DNA of 5,564 bases from NCBI GenBank assembly GCA_038322815.1, contig JBBQGG010000106.1, forward strand, positions 1 through 5,564. The letters run 5' to 3'. Position 1 is the first letter of the stretch, and every line of letters starts with the position of its first letter. The notes under the pieces were generated by a model. That model was not told where the DNA came from and did not search any database. It saw only the letters and a program-made list of their open reading frames with translations. A program made the translations under genes and the position numbers. Below, piece by piece: positions 1-4,182 of the stretch. The stretch comes from PALSA-1296 sp038322815. Its GTDB lineage: Bacteria; Bacteroidota; Ignavibacteria; Palsa-1295.

Positions 1-555
1 GATCTTCCAGTGGTTATTAGCGAGAAATCTGTAAAAAGAAAGGTGATGATCATAGGACAAGATCCATTAAGGAAAACCAAGGACTTTCAGCGAAATGCCG
101 CATTTCAAAAAGGTGATAATTTAATTTTTGGAACTCCGTACGCCCTCCATTCTCATGTATATCGTAGTAAAAGAACCCGAGTGTATTGGCAGGTGATAAA
201 AGATCTTGCTTCTGGTGGGCATGAGTTGTATCTAACAGATATACGTAAGGATTTTGTTGGATCAGTCGCATTTCAAAAAGGGAGGTATAAAAAGGATAAA
301 GAGCTGCTCATCCGGGACAAAACTATACTCGAAGTGGAGCTTGAAGAATATCATCCCGATGAAGTAGTGTGTTTTGGAGGACTATCACATTCCTTTGTTC
401 AGCCAATATGTCAATCTGTGCTCAGAATCGATCCGAAAAGAACCGAGCATCCAAGTCCTCGAAACCGAAACTGGAATAATCTATTAATACGAGATAAGAC
501 GAAAGATTTTGAATTGGAAAAGGCTCAATGGATAATTTCGGACCTGGGACTTTAA
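1..555 (+). CDS. uracil-DNA glycosylase superfamily protein (5' partial)
   Basis: The reading frame is open to the left edge, so the gene very likely starts outside the window; a GTG at position 10 is an in-frame codon, not a convincing start. Counting from that GTG, the protein shows GQDP at residues 16-19 and HPSPRN at 147-152. These match the two signature motifs of uracil-DNA glycosylases: the water-activating GQDP loop and the HPSP DNA-intercalation loop. Between them are YLTDIRK (74-80), where the family has a strand carrying a uracil-recognition residue, and VVCFGG (119-124), a hydrophobic core strand. Such enzymes excise uracil from DNA to start base-excision repair. GQDP is followed by LR rather than the YH of classical Ung, so the subfamily is uncertain and activity on uracil is inferred. 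The stop (553-555) lies 35 nt before a 5S-like repeat whose terminator probably ends this transcript. Confidence 0.75.
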   Translation, partial: DLPVVISEKSVKRKVMIIGQDPLRKTKDFQRNAAFQKGDNLIFGTPYALHSHVYRSKRTRVYWQVIKDLASGGHELYLTDIRKDFVGSVAFQKGRYKKDKELLIRDKTILEVELEEYHPDEVVCFGGLSHSFVQPICQSVLRIDPKRTEHPSPRNRNWNNLLIRDKTKDFELEKAQWIISDLGL

Positions 556-573
556 ATTACTCTGCTCAGTTCG

Positions 574-592
574 AATCCGCACATGGCGGATT
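574..592 (+). repeat. 7-bp inverted repeat (hairpin) at the edge of the 5S fragment
   Basis: The sequence aatccgcacatggcggatt is a perfect 7-bp stem (574-580 with 586-592) around a 5-nt loop. It overlaps the first two bases of the recognisable 5S sequence and fills the place where the 5' half of a 5S rRNA would be. It is not a terminator, having no T tract. It could be a target-site scar, a structural cap for the truncated RNA, or chance. Confidence 0.4.
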
Positions 593-655
593 AAGCCCTC
601 GAGAGCCGATGATACTTAGCCAGTCAGGTTTGGGAAAGTAGGTCGTCGCCAGGGG
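591..655 (+). rRNA. truncated 5S rRNA, 3' half only (dispersed copy 1)
   Basis: This segment carries the conserved order of a bacterial 5S rRNA from its middle to its 3' end: ttaagccc (after helix III), gccgatgatact (start of helix IV/loop E), gggaaagtaggtcgtcgcc (return strand of loop E and helix V/II) and the closing cagggg. The first ~55 nt of a normal 5S are not recognisable upstream; that space holds the end of a protein gene and a short hairpin. It is therefore a fragment, not a functional 5S gene. It is followed by a short spacer and an intrinsic terminator, the order expected at the end of an rRNA operon. A nearly identical copy lies at 5389-5455. Copy 1 keeps the canonical gggaaagtagg loop and is the better preserved. 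5S identity is recognised from conserved motifs, not from a covariance search. Confidence 0.75.
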
Positions 656-666
656 TTTTATAAATT

Positions 667-703
667 GACCCGTCAATGCTACGCTTTGACGGGTTTTTTA
701 TTT
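667..703 (+). terminator. intrinsic terminator of the 5S-type family (copy 1)
   Basis: A 9-bp perfect stem, acccgtcaa (668-676) with ttgacgggt (686-694), is followed by an unbroken T run to 699. The loop tgctacgct can add two G-C pairs and a triloop. It directly follows the 5S fragment through the spacer ttttataaattg, so it looks like the native terminator of a 5S gene carried along with it. It probably ends transcription from the glycosylase gene. Confidence 0.85.
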
Positions 704-710
704 GCATAAA

Positions 711-745
711 ACTCCTCTCCTTTTCAAGGAGAGGTTTGGGTGAGG
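711..745. repeat. REP-like palindromic element
   Basis: A 9-bp stem, cctctcctt (714-722) with aaggagagg (726-734), around a 3-nt loop is followed by tttgggtgaggtt. This pattern resembles the short palindromic repeats of the type 'cctctcc...ggagagg-(g)gtgaggt' scattered between genes in many bacterial genomes. A second small palindrome, ccctaggg (754-761), follows. Only one copy is in the window, so assignment to a genomic family rests on recognition. It occupies the space upstream of the toxin-antitoxin pair. Confidence 0.5.
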
Positions 746-808
746 TTCCCCCTCCCTAGGGTTTTTATTTGCCGGAACTATAAGCCTCTTCTTTTTCCTT
801 TTATTCTT

Positions 809-1009
809 ATGGAAAGCGTAATCATTACTCCGAAGAATGAGTCGCAGCTTAGCGATCTTAAGAAATTTATTGCCAGTTCGCATTTGGAAGCGAAAATTCT
901 TTCGGATGAAGAAAAGGAAGATATTGGACTTCTGATCATGATGTCCGAAGCCAATATGAATGACCTTGTGCCCGAAAACGAAATAATAAAGATTCTTGTG
1001 CAGTCGTGA
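809..1009 (+). CDS. putative type II antitoxin paired with RelE/ParE toxin
   Basis: This is a 66-residue acidic protein beginning MESVIITPKN. ATG 809 is chosen over an upstream GTG (740) because the added codons would run through the REP-like repeat and give an unrelated N-terminus. The body has an EEKEDIGLLIMMSEA helix (34-48) and a short C-terminal VPENEIIKIL segment. This resembles the small antitoxins that accompany RelE-like toxins in Bacteroidota: an N-terminal strand (VIITPKN), then helices, with no obvious separate DNA-binding domain. Its stop overlaps the toxin's GTG start by 4 nt (GTGA, 1006-1009), so the two are translationally coupled. Its expected role is to bind and neutralise the downstream toxin. 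Without a clear DNA-binding fold, autoregulation cannot be assumed. The functional call rests mainly on the pairing. Confidence 0.75.
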   Translation: MESVIITPKNESQLSDLKKFIASSHLEAKILSDEEKEDIGLLIMMSEANMNDLVPENEIIKILVQS

Positions 1010-1272
1010 AAATCGAGTATTCTTCCCGCTTCGCGAAAGATCTTCGTAACATCGCCGATGCTTCTGTAAAAGCAGAAATTGCCGAAGTCCTCGCAATAAT
1101 GAAATCAGCGTCCCGCCTACAGGAAATACCGGACATTAAGAAAATGGGTGGGGCAAAGAATGCTTTCCGTGCAAAAGCCGGAGAATTCCGGATAGGATTT
1201 TATTTCAATCATGATACGATTTCCCTTGCACGTTGTGTGAACCGAAAAGATATTTACAGATCATTCCCATAA
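1006..1272 (+). CDS. type II toxin-antitoxin system RelE/ParE family toxin
   Basis: This 88-residue protein has the usual length and order of RelE/ParE toxins. It opens with a basic strand and helix (MKIEYSSRFAKDLRNI), then a helix to about residue 36. The diagnostic C-terminal half follows: KMGGAKNAFRAKAGEFRIGF (46-65), NHDTISLARC (68-77) and NRKDIYRSFP (79-88). R55, R62, R80 and Y84 lie where RelE enzymes carry the arginines and tyrosine used for ribosome-dependent mRNA cleavage. ParE relatives share the fold but act on gyrase, so the target is not settled. The start is a GTG inside the antitoxin's last codons; no ribosome-binding site is seen, which fits coupling to antitoxin translation. 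A terminator at 1349-1380 closes the unit. Confidence 0.85.
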   Translation: MKIEYSSRFAKDLRNIADASVKAEIAEVLAIMKSASRLQEIPDIKKMGGAKNAFRAKAGEFRIGFYFNHDTISLARCVNRKDIYRSFP

Positions 1273-1286
1273 TTAGTCTTCCCCCA

Positions 1287-1315
1287 TTTTAGCTCTTCGC
1301 TTTTAGTTTTTAGCT
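1287..1315. repeat. short TTTTAG-type iterations
   Basis: Ttttagct occurs at 1287-1294 and again at 1308-1315, with ttttagt (1301-1307) between them. This low-complexity run sits between the toxin stop and its terminator and has no coding potential. It may be a decayed intergenic repeat or chance T-rich sequence. Confidence 0.3.
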
Positions 1316-1323
1316 TACACCGT

Positions 1324-1381
1324 ACTCGGTGCCGGGTTGTATAAACCAGCCCGTCAATGCTATGCTTTGACGGGTTTTTTA
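1324..1381 (+). terminator. intrinsic terminator of the 5S-type family (copy 2, eroded 5S tail)
   Basis: An 8-bp stem, cccgtcaa (1350-1357) with ttgacggg (1367-1374), has the loop tgctatgct and a six-T run (1375-1380). The hairpin differs from the one at 667-703 only at the loop apex and in the base before the stem. The preceding sequence tcggtgccgggttgtataaa still resembles the 5S 3' end plus spacer at 643-664 (gtcgccaggggttttataaa). The unit therefore seems to be a worn member of the same repeat family. It ends the toxin-antitoxin transcript. Confidence 0.85.
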
Positions 1382-1540
1382 TTACGATCTACTCATTGAT
1401 TTATTTTATTTTGTTATAGGCTCGCATTATTTACGGAATAATTCTCCTTTTTGAATGTTATATATTCACTCCCTTACTGCCAATTCCTCAGTGGTAGTAT
1501 ATTTCCGAAAGATAATTAATCTCTAATAAAAAAACCTGTT

Positions 1541-2326
1541 ATGAAAACACTAATACTTATTTTTTCTTTCCTTGTTTTTTCTGCAACAGTAATCAATGCA
1601 CAAAGCAGTTTCGAAGTTGGGTTACGCTACAATCCGGAGTTTACCGGTATAGCGAATTCAAGTGATGCTAATGCAGGTAACGAGTTAAAATATGCAAGTC
1701 AATTTAGTTATATATTTACATTTGGCGCCGGCGCCATCTATCATATTAATGACCATTACGGTATCGGAGTTGATATTCTTTTTTCGCGTGAAGGTCAGGC
1801 GTTTACAGGCACAATGACAAACAGCAAAGCTGAGCATCCAGAAGCTTATAGCGCTGTAGTTGCCAGACAAATAAAGCTGAATGATATCAAGATTGATGGC
1901 GATTATGTTGCGCTGGACGAACTGAATTATATCAAAATTCCAGTAATGCTTTCAGTAACAACGGATATCCAGGATCCGGTATTTTTTGGTTTTATGGTCG
2001 GTCCGCAATTCAACATTTTGCATAGTGTTGCGCAAGAAGTCAATGGAGTTGACCTTGACTATCCGACGACCGATGTTACTCCTTCCTCTATTCACAAATC
2101 TTTTACGCTCGCTGCAGTTCTGGCATTTGGTGTAGGATATAATCTCTCTTCAAATCTTGTTCTATCAGCGCATCTGAGACTGGATTACGGACTTAGTGAT
2201 GCAGAAAATAAAGATGCGATGATCAGCTATCACGGCGAAGCTCCCGTACGTTTTTATTCCGCAGATCGTGCAGCAAGTCACAGTGAAACGGCGGGTTTAC
2301 TCATCGGCTTGAATTTTAAACTATAA
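1541..2326 (+). CDS. outer-membrane beta-barrel protein, PorT-like
   Basis: This 261-residue protein has a clear signal peptide: K2, a hydrophobic stretch from residue 4 to 17, and a likely cut after VINA at residue 20. The mature part consists of alternating amphipathic strands typical of a small outer-membrane barrel, such as FEVGLRYNPEF (24-34), GAGAIYHINDHYGIGVDILF (62-81), LNYIKIPVML (128-137), FFGFMVGPQFNI (148-159) and the closing strand AGLLIGLNFKL (251-261). The LxYIxIPVML strand and the GPQ(F/Y) turn are typical of PorT-like barrels in Bacteroidota. It is expected in the outer membrane; no enzyme motif is visible and its exact role is unknown. The start is the ATG after an A-rich stretch with no Shine-Dalgarno sequence, as usual in this group. 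The gene stands alone, with terminators on both sides. Confidence 0.8.
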   Translation: MKTLILIFSFLVFSATVINAQSSFEVGLRYNPEFTGIANSSDANAGNELKYASQFSYIFTFGAGAIYHINDHYGIGVDILFSREGQAFTGTMTNSKAEHPEAYSAVVARQIKLNDIKIDGDYVALDELNYIKIPVMLSVTTDIQDPVFFGFMVGPQFNILHSVAQEVNGVDLDYPTTDVTPSSIHKSFTLAAVLAFGVGYNLSSNLVLSAHLRLDYGLSDAENKDAMISYHGEAPVRFYSADRAASHSETAGLLIGLNFKL

Positions 2327-2328
2327 GA

Positions 2329-2400
2329 GTTCGAGAAAGTAGTTTATTGTTCGTTGTTCTATAACCCGTCAATGCTTTGCTTTGACGGGTTATTTATTTT
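2329..2400 (+). terminator. intrinsic terminator of the 5S-type family (copy 3, eroded 5S tail)
   Basis: A 10-bp stem, aacccgtcaa (2363-2372) with ttgacgggtt (2382-2391), has the loop tgctttgct and the tail atttatttt. Two bases after the barrel gene's stop comes gttcgagaaagtag (2329-2342), close to gtttgggaaagtag in the 5S fragment at 628-641. This suggests that a shortened, diverged 5S tail still lies between gene and hairpin. The T tract is interrupted by A, so termination may be weaker than in copies 1 and 2. Confidence 0.75.
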
Positions 2401-2439
2401 GTCGTCTTTGAAGTTTAAGCTTGAGACGACGGGCGTCTT
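2401..2439. repeat. alternative overlapping inverted repeats
   Basis: The segment agacgac (2424-2430) can pair with gtcgtct (2401-2407) upstream. Its first five bases can instead pair with cgtct (2434-2438) downstream, so the two hairpins exclude each other. No T tract follows and it lies upstream of the likely start of the next transcript. Its function is unknown. Confidence 0.3.
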
Positions 2440-2522
2440 CATGATTATGCAAAAGAGTGACACAATTAGTATATTCGCTGTTAGAAGAACTTGTTAAATC
2501 CATAATATCTATGATACAATCG

Positions 2523-2530
2523 TACCTTTG
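2523..2530 (+). promoter_or_regulatory. Bacteroidota-type -7 promoter element (TACCTTTG)
   Basis: TACCTTTG is an exact match to the TAnnTTTG -7 consensus of the Bacteroidota primary sigma factor. It lies 66 nt upstream of the NmrA-like gene's ATG, giving a 5' leader of about 60 nt. No TTG is at the expected 17-23 nt spacing; the nearest TTG (2491-2493) is 29 nt away. The -33 half is therefore missing or weak. Confidence 0.5.
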
Positions 2531-2596
2531 TAATATCCCCATAGTTTAAGATATGAAAAACAAAGGCTTGTTTGGCTAAATTAAGACAATCTACGG

Positions 2597-3460
2597 ATGG
2601 AAAATAGTAAACGCATTTTTGTAACCGGAGGGACGGGCAATCAAGGCGGCTCTGTTGCAAAAGCATTAGTGAAGGGAGGTTTTGCTGTCAAAGTACTGAC
2701 AAGAAATCCTGATTCCCAAAACGCATTGGATCTTGCGAAGATTGGCGTCCGGCTTGTACAAGGGGATCTGAATGATGTTCGTAGTTACAAAGAACACATC
2801 AAAGGAGTCTATGGTATATTCAGCGTTCAGACATTTACTAAGGGCATAGAAAATGAAATTGAGCAGGGAAAAGCTCTTGCCACCTTAGCTAAAGAATCGG
2901 ATATAAATCATTTTTTGTATTCGTCGGTAATGTGTGCCGATACGAATACAGGCATCCCGCATTTTGAAAGTAAGCATATTATAGAAAATCATGTTCGGCA
3001 ATTGGATTTGCGCTTTACCATTATACGTCCAGCATCTTTTTATGAGAATTTCTTAATTCCACAAGTTAAAAAAGGAATCCTAAAAGGGAAATTCGTCACT
3101 CCGATCGATCACGATGCCATCCAACAATACATGGCTGCCGAAGATATAGGAAAAGCTGTGTTAAAGATATTTCAGAATCCCGAAATGTACTTGGGCAAGA
3201 CAATTACTCTTGCAGCAGAACAGATGAGTATTCAGGAAGTCGCGGACGTATTTTCAGAAGCATTGGGTATGAAAATGGAATACAAGAAGCTGCCGTTTCT
3301 CGTCTCAAGATTTATATTGGGAAAGGATCTGTATAAGATGTTCCAGTGGGTGAATGGCAAACCTCATTTCGAAAGGTCAGATATCGAAGCTACAAAAAGA
3401 GAATTTCCGGGTTTCCTCGATCTGAAAAGCTGGATTGCGATGAATTTTAAATCAAAATAA
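2597..3460 (+). CDS. NmrA family NAD(P)-binding protein (atypical SDR)
   Basis: This 287-residue protein has an N-terminal Rossmann fold. FVTGGTGNQGG (8-18) is the GGTGxxG dinucleotide-binding loop, followed by VKVLTRNP (31-38), where the arginine after the second strand favours NADP(H), and VQGDLND (54-60), which contacts the adenine. SSV (109-111) and K126 in FESKHIIE sit near the SDR active-site positions, but the YxxxK motif is missing. The protein thus belongs with NmrA/HSCARG-like proteins, which act as redox sensors or reductases. IIRPASFYENF (142-152) is the usual NmrA substrate-side motif. The length is normal for the family. The substrate is unknown. It is the first gene of a two-gene unit, with the next start 16 nt downstream. 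No Shine-Dalgarno sequence precedes ATG 2597. Confidence 0.85.
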   Translation: MENSKRIFVTGGTGNQGGSVAKALVKGGFAVKVLTRNPDSQNALDLAKIGVRLVQGDLNDVRSYKEHIKGVYGIFSVQTFTKGIENEIEQGKALATLAKESDINHFLYSSVMCADTNTGIPHFESKHIIENHVRQLDLRFTIIRPASFYENFLIPQVKKGILKGKFVTPIDHDAIQQYMAAEDIGKAVLKIFQNPEMYLGKTITLAAEQMSIQEVADVFSEALGMKMEYKKLPFLVSRFILGKDLYKMFQWVNGKPHFERSDIEATKREFPGFLDLKSWIAMNFKSK

Positions 3461-3476
3461 AATAACAGAAAACGAT

Positions 3477-3917
3477 ATGCAACTAGTCATATATGGAGCT
3501 TATACTTTTTTAGCCGCATATAATGCAGGCAATATGATGTCTCTACAAATACAGCACTATGGTATTTACCGACATGTATGTAAGGAGAATTTCAAGGGAT
3601 ATATGAGCGCTAATAACCAGGCAGCTCTTATTCCCGCAGTCATTCCCGGTATGTTTATGCTTCTATTAAGCATAGTGCTCATGTTTTTCCATCCGGATTT
3701 TATGACAATGACTGAAGCCGTTATTTCATTAGTTTTAAATATTGTGGCCTTTATTTCTACAATGAAGTGGCAGCGGAAACTTCAGGAGGAGATGGCATCT
3801 ACAGGTTATGATGAAGAAAAAATCAAACTTCTGCTTGCAACCAATTGGATTCGTACCATTGCTTTTTTTACTCTCAGTATTTTGACGGTTTCAATTTTGA
3901 TAATGGCTGTCAGATAA
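3477..3917 (+). CDS. four-helix membrane protein, DUF1772-like
   Basis: This 146-residue protein has four predicted membrane segments at about residues 3-22, 50-72, 79-97 and 123-144. The loop after the first helix, LQIQHYGIYRHVCKENFKGY (23-42), the NNQAALIPAVIPGMF stretch (46-60), MKWQRKLQEEM (96-106) and TNWIRTIAFF (122-131) follow the layout of DUF1772 proteins. That family includes anthrone-oxygenase-like members: a QxxxYxxY-type segment after helix 1 and a terminal NWIRT motif before helix 4. No catalytic role is established for most members. The 16-nt gap to the upstream NmrA-like gene makes co-transcription very likely; a redox partnership between the two is only suggested by position. 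No clear terminator follows; a decayed sorting-domain fragment comes next. Confidence 0.7.
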   Translation: MQLVIYGAYTFLAAYNAGNMMSLQIQHYGIYRHVCKENFKGYMSANNQAALIPAVIPGMFMLLLSIVLMFFHPDFMTMTEAVISLVLNIVAFISTMKWQRKLQEEMASTGYDEEKIKLLLATNWIRTIAFFTLSILTVSILIMAVR

Positions 3918-3933
3918 CAGTTCTTTATAGTAG

Positions 3934-4029
3934 AACAACTATACCCGCTTCTTCCCCATCGGCAGCTATTTTGTGCGGTTTGTTATTGAGGGCGTTTCGT
4001 CGGTGAACATTCTTGAAGTGGTGCGGTAG
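3934..4029 (+). pseudogene. orphan fragment of a T9SS C-terminal sorting domain
   Basis: Positions 3943-4029 align without gaps to the last 87 nt of the intact secreted-enzyme gene (5299-5385), with 71 of 87 bases identical by my count. They translate as TRFFPIGSYFVRFVIEGVSS and then VNILEVVR-stop, against TRSLPSGSYFVRFVIDGVSS and VKGLEVVR-stop in the intact gene. An in-frame TAG lies just upstream (3931-3933) and no start codon or protein body is attached. This is therefore only the tail of a former T9SS cargo gene whose front has been lost. Many of the differences are at third codon positions, so the copy diverged while under protein-level selection and was truncated later. Confidence 0.8.
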
Positions 4030-4044
4030 GTTTTTGTATTTTTG
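4013..4044 (+). promoter_or_regulatory. possible promoter, TTG-N21-TATTTTTG
   Basis: TATTTTTG (4037-4044) fits the TAnnTTTG -7 consensus, with a TTG (4013-4015) 21 nt upstream, within the usual spacing. It starts inside the sorting-domain remnant and lies about 140 nt before the GH114 gene. It may drive that gene with a long leader, or be the old promoter of something lost. Confidence 0.4.
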
Positions 4045-4058
4045 CAATGCGCTATCGG

Positions 4059-4079
4059 GCTCTGCGAACTTTGCGGAGC
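4059..4079. repeat. small hairpin in the leader of the secreted enzyme gene
   Basis: Gctctgc (4059-4065) pairs with gcggagc (4073-4079) through seven pairs, one of them G-U, around a 7-nt loop. No T run follows, so it is not a terminator. It lies downstream of the possible promoter at 4037-4044 and would be in the 5' leader if that promoter is used. Confidence 0.3.
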
Positions 4080-4182
4080 AGATTGCGTCAGGCGAATTGG
4101 GTCGCATAGAGTTACTGCTTGATGACTTTGTATTCTTCATTCGTCAATTTTGTGTTGTCTGAACTGTTCACAATATACTCTC

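Noticed and set aside
569..578. gttcgaatcc as a tRNA T-arm
   Set aside because: The five bases on either side do not pair, there is no acceptor, D or anticodon stem nearby, and the sequence forms a different hairpin.
543..653. A complete 5S rRNA, with cctgggac (543-550) pairing with gtcgccagg (645-653) as helix I
   Set aside because: An 8-bp closing helix with one bulge is possible and the spacing is about right. However, the left strand is inside the glycosylase coding sequence, the conserved 5S motifs of the 5' half (such as cccgaac) are missing, and copy 2 has no equivalent. Coincidence is more likely.
698..1136. Minus-strand reading frames opposite the toxin-antitoxin pair
   Set aside because: They run through the REP-like repeat and the antitoxin/toxin genes in reverse, and their composition does not look like a protein family.
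1498..1505. TATATTTC as the promoter of the barrel gene
   Set aside because: It misses the final G of TAnnTTTG, and no TTG lies 17-23 nt upstream. A promoter must exist in 1381-1540, but I cannot place it.
3919..3943. Terminator after the DUF1772-like gene
   Set aside because: Two overlapping weak hairpins are possible (gttct/agaac and tatagt/actata), but neither is GC-rich or followed by a T run.
4047..4109. Twenty-codon frame just after TATTTTTG
   Set aside because: It is arginine-rich, short and without recognisable motifs, in a gap already holding gene debris. Probably chance or the remnant of a lost gene.
3925..4140. Minus-strand reading frame of 71 codons, similar to another minus-strand frame at 5200-5478
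   Set aside because: The similarity arises because both are antisense to the two copies of the T9SS sorting-domain tail. Neither has independent support as a protein.
4150..4182. TTG start extending the GH114 protein by 11 residues
   Set aside because: The extension MCCLNCSQYTL would bury the positively charged start of the signal peptide; ATG 4183 gives a standard signal sequence.
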